From: Candidatus Zhuqueibacterota bacterium
GTDB lineage: Bacteria > Zhuqueibacterota > Zhuqueibacteria > Thermofontimicrobiales > Sulfurfontimicrobiaceae
NCBI GenBank assembly: GCA_016927835.1
Contig: JAFGMA010000354.1
Coordinates: 1 to 32,666, forward strand
Direction of reading: 5' to 3'
DNA length: 32,666 bases
Positions 1-9,310 of the stretch are shown here, piece by piece. The position numbers and the translations under genes were made by a program. Position 1 is the stretch's first letter, and each line of letters begins with the position of its first letter. The notes beneath the pieces are model-generated. The model made no database searches. It had not been told where the DNA came from and saw nothing but the letters and a program-made list of their open reading frames with translations.

Positions 1-105
1 ATTATGCCCGTTCAAAATATATTAATCTGATGCTGTCCCACCTTTTGAATTCAAATTTATTGCATTCATCGAATATCAATTTTTACAACGAAAGGAGACG
101 ATTGC

Positions 106-990
106 ATGCGTGAAATAGGCTTTATTGGTTTAGGAATTATGGGCTATCCAATGGCACAAAATCTGATCAAAGCAGGATACAACCTGGCGGTTTATAACCG
201 TACTCTAAGCAAAGCTGAATCCCTGGCGAAAGAGGGCGCCCGGGTGATGGACTCGCCAATGGCAGTCGCACAGAATGCTGAAGTCGTCATCACGATCGTG
301 ACCGATACGCCGGATGTCGAACAGGTACTTTTTGGTGAAACCGGGCTCTTCAAAGGTGCCAAAGCCGGACTTATCGTCGTCGATATGAGTACGATATCGC
401 CATCAGCAACGCGTGATTTCTCTGCCCGATTGTCCGTGAAAAATATTCAACTGCTGGATGCCCCGGTTAGCGGCGGCGATATTGGCGCGCAAAAGGGAAC
501 GTTGACCATAATGGTCGGGGGTGAGGAGAACACGTTTAAAAAATGCCTGCCATTATTCGAAGTTATGGGCAGCCGCGTGACGCATGTCGGACCAAATGGC
601 AGCGGGCAGATGGTCAAGCTGTGCAACCAGATTTTGTGCGCGGTGAATATGATCGCAGTTTGCGAAAGCCTGTCGCTTGCAAAAAAGTCGGGACTCGATT
701 TGGAAAAAATGTTGAAGGTGGTCACAGCAGGCGCCGGCGGATCCTGGGCGCTTTCGAATCTTGGACCTAAAATAATCTCCGGCGATCTCGAGCCGGCATT
801 TATGGTCAAGCTGATTCAAAAAGATTTACGGCTGGTGCTCGAAGCTGCAAAAAATAATAGCCTGCCCATCCCCGGAACTGCCCTGGCAAACCAGCTCTTT
901 GAGGCTCTCGAAGCGGGCGGAAATGGTGAATTGGGCACGCAGGCGATGATTAAAGTTTTTGAAAATCTGGGCAATTTCCGGATTTTATAA
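106..990 (+). CDS. NAD(P)-dependent beta-hydroxyacid dehydrogenase (3-hydroxyisobutyrate dehydrogenase / tartronate semialdehyde reductase family)
   Basis: This 294-residue cytoplasmic enzyme should oxidise or reduce a short 3-hydroxyacid with NAD(P). The N-terminal Rossmann fold opens with GFIGLGIMG (residues 5-13). The substrate-binding signature DAPVSGGDIGAQKGT lies near residue 118, and the catalytic lysine is K171 in GQMVKLCNQ. Length equals the family norm (about 290-300). The ATG start follows AAAGGAG at a normal distance. The neighbours do not reveal the substrate: downstream is a gene-poor stretch and then an unrelated exported protein. GarR/GlxR-type tartronate semialdehyde reductase, 3-hydroxyisobutyrate dehydrogenase and succinic-semialdehyde reductase share this fold and cannot be separated by eye. 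Family membership is sure; the substrate is open. Confidence 0.93.
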   Translation: MREIGFIGLGIMGYPMAQNLIKAGYNLAVYNRTLSKAESLAKEGARVMDSPMAVAQNAEVVITIVTDTPDVEQVLFGETGLFKGAKAGLIVVDMSTISPSATRDFSARLSVKNIQLLDAPVSGGDIGAQKGTLTIMVGGEENTFKKCLPLFEVMGSRVTHVGPNGSGQMVKLCNQILCAVNMIAVCESLSLAKKSGLDLEKMLKVVTAGAGGSWALSNLGPKIISGDLEPAFMVKLIQKDLRLVLEAAKNNSLPIPGTALANQLFEALEAGGNGELGTQAMIKVFENLGNFRIL

Positions 991-1498
991 TTCTCTATTT
1001 TTCAATACTTAAATTATCTACTTTGAAGCTTATGCCTGCTTCACGCCGCCGAAGTGCCTGCCACATCAACATGGTCAATAATCCCGCATTCAAAATACAT
1101 TTCTGCAATTGCGTGAACAGATAGCGCGCAAAGCATCCTCGAATCCATTCATTGCCGATTAGCAAAACTCATTAAAAAATAATAAAATAATTAAATAATC
1201 AGTCACATCGTTAATTCGGCATGATATTTGAGTAATATCTGAATTTAATATATTTACAGAATCTTATCTCATCTTATCATCCACCCGGTATTATAAAAAC
1301 AGGATTTATATTCGTAACATCGATTTCTTGTGAATTGTGCGCGAAACGGTAGAATTGGAAGCCTGGCGTTTGGCTACATGATTCTCGTCCACCTCTGCCG
1401 TAAATCGTGCCAAAATCGATTTCCGGGTCGGCAGCACATTTGATGATAAAAAATAGTCACAAAAAATTATGCATTATATACAAGGGGAATTCTAATCA
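991..1498. other. Gene-poor stretch with possible decayed coding remnants
   Basis: No intact gene is visible. Two GC-richer islands sit in AT-rich DNA. On the minus strand 998-1168 is open for 57 codons and ends in TAG at 995-997, but a second minus-strand frame in the same place also reads like protein, so neither is convincing. On the plus strand about 1340-1456 reads like protein in one frame interrupted by a TGA and ended by TAG. These may be relics of lost genes. The last bases (AAGGGGAATT, about 1482-1491) supply the ribosome binding site of the next gene. Confidence 0.4.
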
Positions 1499-4400
1499 AT
1501 GAAAGCGAATGCAAAGATCAGCTCGATCCTACGGTTTAGTGGTATCAATTCTTGCCTGGTCCTCCTGCCAATCATTCTTATATTTTTATTTCCGAACATC
1601 AGTTTATCATCCCAATTTGGACGCATTTCGGGATTCGTCTTCAGTGAGACCGGAGCGCCCCTGGAAAACGTAAAAGTGCGCGCAATCGTTTACGAGGGAC
1701 AATACCAACTCATTTATACCCACACAGATCAAAATGGGTACTACCTGCTCGATAGCCTGAACGTGGGCAAATATCAGCTTCGAACACTCAATGAGTCAGG
1801 ATATCTGGATGAATTTTATGACAATGTGTTCGATCAAAAGGAGGCGTCGGTATTTAAAATTCTCCAGGGCAGTGATATACAGAATATTAATTTTGAACTG
1901 AGCAGCAACGGGGGCGCGATCATAGACGGGGAAGTGCGAGATGAAATCACTTCGAATGCGATTGTCGGAATAACAGTCAAATTCATCAATGCCGCCACCA
2001 AGATGGAACATGCAACGAGCACCAATCAGAAAGGGTATTTCCGAAGCCCAATTCTGACACCGGGCGCCTATCACATTTACGTTGACGGTTCGATAAAATC
2101 TTATGCTTCCGAGTATTATGACAATAAATACAATATTGAGGATGCCGATACTGTGGTTTTGTCACAAGTCGGTGCGATTCGAACCGTAAATTTCAGGCTG
2201 AAAGCAATCAAAAGTGGAATCACCGGCAGCGTCTTCGAAGAACTGACTGGCGCTCCGATTGATGATGCCTGGGTGGTTGCATATTCCCCGGATAAGGAAT
2301 GGAAAACGGATACACGCACCGACAAAAACGGAAATTATCACATCAAGGGCATTGGCATAGGACACTATTATGTCAAGGTGAGCGGCATCAATCCCTGGTC
2401 CTATTTCACAGAATTTTTTGATAATGCGCCCGATTTTAATTCGGCTGAACTGGTGCAGGTTGATAGCGAAACGGTTACACACGGCATTGATTTTTTAATC
2501 GAAAAGGTTTCCAACCGTATTATTTCCAATGCGTTTATACAGATTGCAGTTTCAGATAAATATAATGGTTCCAATATCTCAGTCGGAAATGACAAAGGAC
2601 TTCCTGAAACGCCTGAGGATGATAATTCGAATTTGATTTCAGATTTTCCGAATCCGGAAATGTCGTATACAAGCATCTGGCTGGATGGTGAAATTTATCG
2701 CTATGGGTCGCCCAACGGAATCCGGCTCGCGCAACCTGCTATTTCCGATGATCAAAAATCCATCCGGCGCTCCTGGGCGATTCAAGATATCGAAATCATT
2801 CAAATCACGTCATTAGTGGAAAGCCCCTGGTCGCTGATGCACTATGAAGACACAGCCAAATTGGAATACATCATCATCAACCGCAGTTCAGGCGCTCATC
2901 AAATCGGATTGCGAATTCTGCTGGATACGATGCTGGGCAATACGGATGGCGTGCCTATTTCGGTGCCAAATAGCCCGCTGATTTTAACTGAACAGGATTT
3001 TACTGAAAATACTATTCCAACGATCTGGCGCGCCATCAAGTGCGATGTCGTCGATGGAGATACAGTTAATGTTTCCTTTTCGGTACAGGGTACGCTGAGA
3101 AATTACGGTGCAACCTGTCCCGATCGCTTCGTTATTGCCAAATATGGTAACATCGACCAGAAAAAACACTACTGGGATTACGACACAAATGGTGACTTGC
3201 AAATTATTGAAGACAGTGCGATTGCGCTCTGGTGGTATCCGCAGACAGTAAATTCCAACGATACGCTGCGCATTGTTACCTATTACGGATTGGGGGAAGG
3301 CATTCCGGATCGCCAACCCCCGGAGATCGTTCAATACTATCCGCCCCAGGGTTCAACGGTGAACCCGGATACAAGTATTCGCTTTGTTATTACGGATAAT
3401 AAAACCGGTGTCGATACGACATCGGTGAAAGCCTCCATCAAAGGACACGACGCTAAGATTCGATTCGAAGGACCAATTGATTCGCTGACAGTCTATTGCA
3501 CGATTCCTGAAAAATTTAAATACAATCAAAGCATTCCCGTCGCCATAAGTTCCATAGCCGATTTGAGCGTGCCGGCGAATGTGCGCCCTGCCGAAGCATA
3601 TTCATTCGACATTTTCAGCGATTACGATCCACCATCTCTTGTCTCACATTCACCCGAAAACGGCGCGCGCAATGTTGATCCGGATACAACTGTTGAAATC
3701 ATCGTGAAGGATACTCTGGCAGGCATGGATTGCAGTTCCATTGAGCTGTTTATTAATGGCATATCGGTAACTGATCTGTGCAGCCTCATTCAATCTGACA
3801 CTAGCTGCCTGATTCGCTACAAACCGCCTGAACCGTTTGCAAAAAATGACACCATAGTTGTAAGAATCCTTGCCAGCGATCTGGCAGATCCGCCGAATCT
3901 GTTGACTTTGACGTACGTGTTTTATACATTCGAAAAAGATACTGTGCCTCCGAAAGTGGTTTATGTTTTTCCTGATAATGGCGCAACCGGCGTGGCACGC
4001 GATACGCAGATCATCCTTCATTTGATGGATGAGATCACCGGAATCAATGCAGATTCGATCAAATTGAGAATCAATGATAAATTGGTGCCAGTAAGCCATG
4101 ATTCAACCGCTCATTATATGGTTGTAACATTCAATTCGGAGAGAGCCTTATGCTTTGAATATGAAGAAAACGTACGGCTAGAATTGGATGCTTGCGATAT
4201 CGATACGAACAGGATGGAGACCTTTTTCAGCCAATTTCAGGTCGAATCTGAACCGCCCATCTTGCCTGATACGACAGCTCCTGTAGTCAGCGCATATACA
4301 CCAAAAGACCACCAGCCAGATATTCCGATCTCAACGCCAATCCAGGTGCGGATTCTTGATACCGAAAGCGGTGTAAATATTGACAGTGTGAAACTTTGGA

Positions 4401-6148
4401 TTAACGATGAATTCATGCCACCGCAAACGATATGGGGCGATTCTTCGAATTACTTTATTCAATACCATCCCGTACCATTCTGGAAGTTTGATGATACGAT
4501 TCATGTTGTAATATCCGCTGAGGATCTCGCAGATCAGCCGAATAAAATGGAAAATGTTAGTTTCGAATTTTACACGGAAAAGGACACAATTACGACACCC
4601 CCTGAAGATCGAGCGCCACCTGAAATTTCAGAAAAGAAGCCCGAAGACAGGGAACAAAATGTTGTGCCCGCGACGACGGTTGAATTTGTTGTCGCCGACA
4701 GCGGAACGGGCGTTGAAATCGATTCGCTGCAAGTGTGGTTGAATAACAAGAGCCAGCAATTCGAGTACACTGGCGATTCATCACGATTTCATGTAATTGT
4801 GCGCCCTGAACTGCCGTTTGAGTTCAGTGAAACCGTTCTGGTAAGTGCGAAGGCGATGGATCGGGCAGAGCGTTCGAACAAGGTAATTTTCAACTGGTAT
4901 TTCAAAATAATCGATGAAGCCGATACCACAGCACCGTATTCTGAAAACCACATCCCGAAACCGTCGCAACCGGACGTTTCGCCCGAAACCGAAATTTATT
5001 TGCAGATTGTGGATGCCCTCAGCGGTGTTGATACTTCGTCAATCAAAATGCAACTCGGTGGCAGACTCATTGAGCCGGTGATTGCGTCCGATGCCGGAAA
5101 CAAACGTGTCAGCATTCTATATCAGCCAACGCAGCCGTTTCGCTATAATGACAGCGTCACCGTGGATTTGGTTGCTTTGGATCTGGCACAACAACCGAAT
5201 CGATTACAAGAGAGCTATTTCTTTAAAATTAAACGAGATACTGTTGCACCGTACGTTACGGAGTTTAAGCCCTCAGGAATTGACGTCAATCCCCGCACAT
5301 CGATATCCTTCAGCATTCATGATGATCTGGCAGGGGTGGATACTTCCTCCGTTGAGATCCGGGTCAATGGCATTAAAAAAGCAATTTTCATTGATTATTA
5401 TAATCCACGGCATATCCAGGTTGAACTTCCCGAAGAGCAATTCGAAATCGGGCAGGAAGTGAACGTAGCCATTAAAGCTGCGGATTTGGCGCTACAGCCC
5501 AATCAGATGATGGAATACAAAACATTTCGAATCCGTGAAAATCTGCCCGATTTATCGCTCATCGATTTGGTAACGCAGCCTCAAAAAGATATTAAAATGA
5601 ATCAGCCATTTGCAATAAGCGCAACCATTGAAAATCATTACTCGCGTATTTCGAAGCCGTTTAAGGTCTCGTTTTACCTCAACGGCGATACGCTGTCGAA
5701 CCAGCTCATATTCTCGATGGACGATGGCGAAAGGCTTTCCCTGACGACCGAGGCGCAGCTACCGCAGGGCACATATCGGCTGAAAGCGCAGGTCGATTCG
5801 GACGACCAGATTACAGAATTGCTCGAAACCAACAATTCAAAGGATGCGCTCATTGAAGTAATAGAAGGGCAATTGAAAGTGCGACCCAATCCCTTCACCC
5901 CGAATAACGATGGCTATAACGATGATGCAATTTTCAATTTTGAAGAATTGAATCTGAAAAATCCGACGCTGAAACTGTTTAATTTTGAGGGACTCGAATT
6001 AAGATCCCTTGAGGCAACTTCTGATAAATCATTCAGATGGAATGGTCGAGATCAGAACGGCACTGATATGCTGCCAGGCATTTATTTGTTCGTTCTATTC
6101 GATAATGAAAATGCCGTTGCCAGAGGCACCGTCGTTTTAGCACGCTAA
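1499..6148 (+). CDS. Very large exported multi-domain beta-sandwich protein with FlgD/CHU_C-like C-terminal tail
   Basis: This is a 1549-residue exported, probably surface-associated or secreted protein. Residues 1-38 form a signal peptide (LVLLPIILIFLF core). Three carboxypeptidase-regulatory-like beta-sandwiches follow (around 42-140, 140-240, 240-340; typical starts are GRISGFVFSETG and SGITGSVFEELTG). Residues 340-600 are an unassigned beta-rich region. Seven tandem Big_5/Ig-like repeats begin near residues 603, 709, 813, 923, 1036, 1141 and 1247, each starting D-x-x-P-P/A and carrying a G-V/M-D-x-x-S core. A CARDB-like module covers about 1350-1455. The tail from about 1459 (RPNPFTPNNDGYND ... 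GIYLF) resembles the FlgD-Ig/CHU_C regions found at the ends of type IX-secreted or anchored proteins in the FCB group. The role could be adhesion, matrix or polymer binding; no catalytic motif was seen. The ATG has an AGGGGA site about 10 bases upstream. Export is well supported, function is not. Confidence 0.85.
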   Translation: MKANAKISSILRFSGINSCLVLLPIILIFLFPNISLSSQFGRISGFVFSETGAPLENVKVRAIVYEGQYQLIYTHTDQNGYYLLDSLNVGKYQLRTLNESGYLDEFYDNVFDQKEASVFKILQGSDIQNINFELSSNGGAIIDGEVRDEITSNAIVGITVKFINAATKMEHATSTNQKGYFRSPILTPGAYHIYVDGSIKSYASEYYDNKYNIEDADTVVLSQVGAIRTVNFRLKAIKSGITGSVFEELTGAPIDDAWVVAYSPDKEWKTDTRTDKNGNYHIKGIGIGHYYVKVSGINPWSYFTEFFDNAPDFNSAELVQVDSETVTHGIDFLIEKVSNRIISNAFIQIAVSDKYNGSNISVGNDKGLPETPEDDNSNLISDFPNPEMSYTSIWLDGEIYRYGSPNGIRLAQPAISDDQKSIRRSWAIQDIEIIQITSLVESPWSLMHYEDTAKLEYIIINRSSGAHQIGLRILLDTMLGNTDGVPISVPNSPLILTEQDFTENTIPTIWRAIKCDVVDGDTVNVSFSVQGTLRNYGATCPDRFVIAKYGNIDQKKHYWDYDTNGDLQIIEDSAIALWWYPQTVNSNDTLRIVTYYGLGEGIPDRQPPEIVQYYPPQGSTVNPDTSIRFVITDNKTGVDTTSVKASIKGHDAKIRFEGPIDSLTVYCTIPEKFKYNQSIPVAISSIADLSVPANVRPAEAYSFDIFSDYDPPSLVSHSPENGARNVDPDTTVEIIVKDTLAGMDCSSIELFINGISVTDLCSLIQSDTSCLIRYKPPEPFAKNDTIVVRILASDLADPPNLLTLTYVFYTFEKDTVPPKVVYVFPDNGATGVARDTQIILHLMDEITGINADSIKLRINDKLVPVSHDSTAHYMVVTFNSERALCFEYEENVRLELDACDIDTNRMETFFSQFQVESEPPILPDTTAPVVSAYTPKDHQPDIPISTPIQVRILDTESGVNIDSVKLWINDEFMPPQTIWGDSSNYFIQYHPVPFWKFDDTIHVVISAEDLADQPNKMENVSFEFYTEKDTITTPPEDRAPPEISEKKPEDREQNVVPATTVEFVVADSGTGVEIDSLQVWLNNKSQQFEYTGDSSRFHVIVRPELPFEFSETVLVSAKAMDRAERSNKVIFNWYFKIIDEADTTAPYSENHIPKPSQPDVSPETEIYLQIVDALSGVDTSSIKMQLGGRLIEPVIASDAGNKRVSILYQPTQPFRYNDSVTVDLVALDLAQQPNRLQESYFFKIKRDTVAPYVTEFKPSGIDVNPRTSISFSIHDDLAGVDTSSVEIRVNGIKKAIFIDYYNPRHIQVELPEEQFEIGQEVNVAIKAADLALQPNQMMEYKTFRIRENLPDLSLIDLVTQPQKDIKMNQPFAISATIENHYSRISKPFKVSFYLNGDTLSNQLIFSMDDGERLSLTTEAQLPQGTYRLKAQVDSDDQITELLETNNSKDALIEVIEGQLKVRPNPFTPNNDGYNDDAIFNFEELNLKNPTLKLFNFEGLELRSLEATSDKSFRWNGRDQNGTDMLPGIYLFVLFDNENAVARGTVVLAR

Positions 6149-6236
6149 AATCGGATTTTTAGAATCGGTTCGATTATGCAGTTTTCAATCAAGAGCCAAA
6201 ATCCTTGAATTGCACTCCTTCTAACCCATCCTCCGA

Positions 6237-6263
6237 CCCCTTCCCTTAAAACAAGGGAAGGGG
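6237..6263. terminator. Perfect 11-bp GC-rich hairpin between convergent genes
   Basis: CCCCTTCCCTT (6237-6247) pairs perfectly with AAGGGAAGGGG (6253-6263) across a 5-base loop. It lies between the end of the large exported protein gene and the end of larC, so it could end transcription from both sides. No long T run follows on the plus strand, so it may instead be one copy of a dispersed genomic repeat; only one copy is present in this window. Confidence 0.45.
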
Positions 6264-6336
6264 AGAAAATCTTCCTGTTGTCACGGAAAATAATTTGAGA
6301 GTGACAAAAATCGATAAACTCGAATTAAAAAGCATG

Positions 6337-7512
6337 CTATCCTTGCATAGAGACGTTTTGCATTACCAGGCGGTATATTTCCAGCAGCGGTACATTTTTT
6401 TGTCTGGCTAAGCGGCGGCAATCTTCATATTCAGGAAAAATTTTTGTGCTGCCATCGGGCAATAAAGCCATTTTTGCCTGGACTTCACCGAATGGCGTTT
6501 GAATTTGGATCAGCTTTCTCATCAAACAATCGCGCTGCATTGCCTGTTGTCGAATACCGAGTGTGCTGGTTTCACTAAACAGAATTTCTTTCAGAGGCTG
6601 AATTTTTTCGGGCGAACACAAGACAGTCACCATCATCGCCGGACGATTTTTTTTCATCTGGATGGGTGTCAGAAAAACATCGAGCGCTCCTGACTGGAAA
6701 AGTTTTTCCATCACATATTCATAAATCTCAGGATTAAGATCATCTATATTCGTTTCCAGCCGTATGATCGTGTCAATATTTTTTTCATTCACATGCTCAG
6801 CATTATCGCCAATCAGCAATCGCAAAATATTGGGAACTGGCAAGTCGCGTCCCCCTGCGCCGTAGCCAATAGCTGATAATATCATGGCAGGGATAACGCC
6901 GAACGAATCAACCAGCGATGAAAGCAGCACAGCGCCGGTTGGGGTGACCGTCTCGGCTTCAACCTCCACGCCAACAACAGGAACATTTTTTAAAAGAGCA
7001 ATCGTCGCCGGCGCAGGTAGCGGAATCTGTCCGTGCGCGCCTTTTATGAAGCCATGCCCCAGCGGTAACGGCGACCCATAAATTTTTTGAATCCCCAGCG
7101 ATTTTATGCCAATCAAGGCTCCGACAACATCAACAATCGTATCCACACCGCCAAGCTCATGCAGGTGTACTTTTTCAAGCTCCGTGTTGTGAATTCCGGC
7201 TTCCACCTCACCCAATCGATGAATGATGGCAACCGCCTTTTGCTTGATTTCCGATTCAAGGTCGCTATCATTGATAATCTTTTTAATTTCAGCCAGATGC
7301 CTCGCATGCACAGTGTCATTCACCAATACATCTACTTTCGTTGCGCTGAATCCTTTTTTCTGGACGCGACTGATTTTTATATCAAAATCTTTAATTTTCA
7401 ACGCTGCAAGCTTTGATTTCAACACATTTTCCGGCAAGCCTGCATCAACCAAAGCGCCGAGAATCATATCGCCGCTGGCGCCGGCAATGCAATCAAAATA
7501 AGCAATTTTCAT
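6337..7512 (-). CDS. larC: LarC, nickel-pincer nucleotide cyclometallase (nickel insertion)
   Basis: LarC inserts nickel into the dithio-carboxylated pyridinium mononucleotide made by LarB and LarE, giving the nickel-pincer nucleotide used by LarA-type racemases and epimerases; CTP dependence is known for the family. Seen here: the N-terminal signature [16 protein letters not shown], the motif HLHELGGVDTIVDVVG with its metal-ligand-like histidines, and a complete C-terminal domain. The 391 residues form one uninterrupted frame, whereas in L. plantarum larC is read as two frames joined by programmed frameshifting. The ATG overlaps the larB stop by four bases (ATGA), so translation is coupled. 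It is the last gene of the minus-strand order larE-larB-larC and ends before the hairpin at 6237-6263. The assignment is firm. Confidence 0.95.
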   Translation of the reverse strand: MKIAYFDCIAGASGDMILGALVDAGLPENVLKSKLAALKIKDFDIKISRVQKKGFSATKVDVLVNDTVHARHLAEIKKIINDSDLESEIKQKAVAIIHRLGEVEAGIHNTELEKVHLHELGGVDTIVDVVGALIGIKSLGIQKIYGSPLPLGHGFIKGAHGQIPLPAPATIALLKNVPVVGVEVEAETVTPTGAVLLSSLVDSFGVIPAMILSAIGYGAGGRDLPVPNILRLLIGDNAEHVNEKNIDTIIRLETNIDDLNPEIYEYVMEKLFQSGALDVFLTPIQMKKNRPAMMVTVLCSPEKIQPLKEILFSETSTLGIRQQAMQRDCLMRKLIQIQTPFGEVQAKMALLPDGSTKIFPEYEDCRRLARQKNVPLLEIYRLVMQNVSMQG

Positions 7513-8285
7513 TTGTTTACTCCGCTCTGAATTCGCTTCAAAATGAGATGCGCATACACCGCTGCACCAAATCCATTATCTATGTTAACCACAGCGACGC
7601 CCGGTGCACATGAATTGAGCATCGTCAGCAATGGTGCGACGCCGTGAAAACTGGCACCGTATCCGACACTCGTTGGCACTGCAACGAGCGGACAGGACAC
7701 CAATCCGGCGACAACACTGGGTAGTGCGCCTTCCATTCCGGCGACGCATATTATGACGTCGGCTTGATGCATTTTTTCCAGATGCCCAAATAACCGATGA
7801 ATCCCGGCAACGCCGACATCATACGCTTTTTCAACCCGACTGCCGAAAAATGCCAGGGTCTGAACCGCCTCTTCGGCAACGGGCATATCCGAAGTGCCGG
7901 CGGAAAGCACCATGCAAGCGGGCGAATCCGCTGCGGGTTCGTGTAACGGTTCCCTCTCCAAAACAAGCAATCGGGTCAGGCTGTCATATTTTGCTTCGGG
8001 CAACTGCTGCTTGATGCTTGCAGCCATTTCCGCTGAAACACGGGTTGCCAGCACTCTTTCATGATGCTGCCACAATCGATTCAATATGGTTATCGCCTGT
8101 TCTGCGGTTTTATTTTGACAAAAAACAACTTCAGGAATGCCCGTTCTTATCGCACGGTGATAATCAACTCGTGCCAGATCGATATCTTCAAAGGGTAAAT
8201 TGCGCAACCTCTGAATTGCCCCGGCGATGTCGATTTCACCACTTTTAACTTTTTGCAGCAACGCCTGCAATTTTTCAATATCCAT
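7509..8285 (-). CDS. larB: LarB, NaAD pyridinium carboxylase/hydrolase (AIR-carboxylase fold)
   Basis: LarB carboxylates the nicotinate ring of nicotinic acid adenine dinucleotide and hydrolyses the phosphoanhydride, the first step of nickel-pincer cofactor synthesis. The protein has 258 residues: a LarB-specific N-terminal part (1-115) and a PurE-like carboxylase domain with [13 protein letters not shown] (128-140), [15 protein letters not shown] (181-195) and [12 protein letters not shown] (204-215). Cys226 in [16 protein letters not shown] matches the conserved cysteine that forms the covalent pyridinium adduct in the characterised enzyme. PurE itself is shorter and lacks the N-terminal part, so confusion with purine synthesis is unlikely. 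larE ends nine bases upstream and larC overlaps downstream, which fits one transcript. Confidence 0.95.
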   Translation of the reverse strand: MDIEKLQALLQKVKSGEIDIAGAIQRLRNLPFEDIDLARVDYHRAIRTGIPEVVFCQNKTAEQAITILNRLWQHHERVLATRVSAEMAASIKQQLPEAKYDSLTRLLVLEREPLHEPAADSPACMVLSAGTSDMPVAEEAVQTLAFFGSRVEKAYDVGVAGIHRLFGHLEKMHQADVIICVAGMEGALPSVVAGLVSCPLVAVPTSVGYGASFHGVAPLLTMLNSCAPGVAVVNIDNGFGAAVYAHLILKRIQSGVNK

Positions 8286-8294
8286 ATCAAGGTC

Positions 8295-9098
8295 TCATTT
8301 AATCAATTTATTCAAATTTCCGGATCTGAATCCTGCCAAATCCAATGTGATGAATGTGAAGCCAATCGCCTGCAGCCTTTTATTAATCTCGTCCTTGTGT
8401 TTCAGAATAACCTCAAAATCTGGCTGTTCGACTTCAATGCGCGCGACCGCACCATGATAGCGAACCCTCAATTGCTGCAATCTGAGCGATCGCAAATATT
8501 GCTCTGCCCTGTCGACGCGCTGCAAATTTTCCTCGGTAATCGGCGTGTTGTATGGAATTCGGGACGCCAGACAGGCATCTTCCGGTTGATTCCAGTTGGG
8601 AAGTCCGACTTCCCGGGCGAGTTCGCGTATTTCCTGTTTTGACAATCCCGCTTCTTCAAGCGGACTGCGAACACCACGTTGCTTAGCCGCTCTCTTTCCC
8701 GGACGATGATCGCCACGATCATCGACATTGGTTCCGTCAACAATGTATTGAAATCCGTGCTCAGCGGCACAGGCGAAGATGGCATCCAGCTTTCGCGCTT
8801 TGCAATAATAGCAGCGATCAGCGCTATTCGAAATAAAATCAGGATCATCCATTTCATAGCTTTGCACAAAATAATGCGTTACGCCGATCAATTTGATAAT
8901 CCGATCAATTGATTCCAGTTCGTGCTTCAGCATGACCTCTGAAACAGCAGTTATTCCGGCGCACTTCTCTCCCAATACATCATAGCCGATTTTTAACAAA
9001 AAGGAACTGTCAATGCCGCCTGAATAGGCGACGGCAACCGTTTTCAGTTCGCTCAGGATTGATTTTACAGCGTCGAGTTTCTGGTATTTGTTGATCAC
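8295..9098 (-). CDS. larE: LarE, sulfur transferase for nickel-pincer nucleotide (probable Fe-S type)
   Basis: LarE adenylates the two carboxylates of the LarB product and converts them to thiocarboxylates. With the GTG start at 9098 the protein has 267 residues, close to the family norm, and begins just before the conserved N-terminal helix. The frame stays open to a GTG at 9155 (286 residues) and an ATG at 9134, but these add non-family sequence without a clear ribosome binding site. The PP-loop ATP site is SGGIDS (26-31). Cys96 and Cys99 form CYYC, and Cys176 lies in EDACLASR. In L. plantarum only Cys176 exists and its sulfur is sacrificed; enzymes with three cysteines, as described for Thermotoga maritima, bind a 4Fe-4S cluster and can be catalytic. 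This protein has the three-cysteine pattern. It is the first gene of larE-larB-larC. Confidence 0.93.
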   Translation of the reverse strand: MINKYQKLDAVKSILSELKTVAVAYSGGIDSSFLLKIGYDVLGEKCAGITAVSEVMLKHELESIDRIIKLIGVTHYFVQSYEMDDPDFISNSADRCYYCKARKLDAIFACAAEHGFQYIVDGTNVDDRGDHRPGKRAAKQRGVRSPLEEAGLSKQEIRELAREVGLPNWNQPEDACLASRIPYNTPITEENLQRVDRAEQYLRSLRLQQLRVRYHGAVARIEVEQPDFEVILKHKDEINKRLQAIGFTFITLDLAGFRSGNLNKLIK

Positions 9099-9310
9099 GC
9101 GAAAATTTTCCAGTATGAAAATGTGCCATGGCATCGCATCCAATTTTAATCGCACACAAAATATAAAAGTGAATTCAAAATAGCAAGATAAATATTCCTG
9201 AGGTTTAAAATTTCAGAGGCAGGTTGTCGTAATTCAATTCATCCACTCACCTGCCTTAATATAATTCAGTACCCGCATCTGAAGCAAGAAAACAAAGATA
9301 AAAAAAAGCC

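Noticed and set aside
447..819. Open frames on the minus strand inside the dehydrogenase gene
   Set aside because: They are antisense to a strongly conserved family gene and have no family motif or ribosome binding site.
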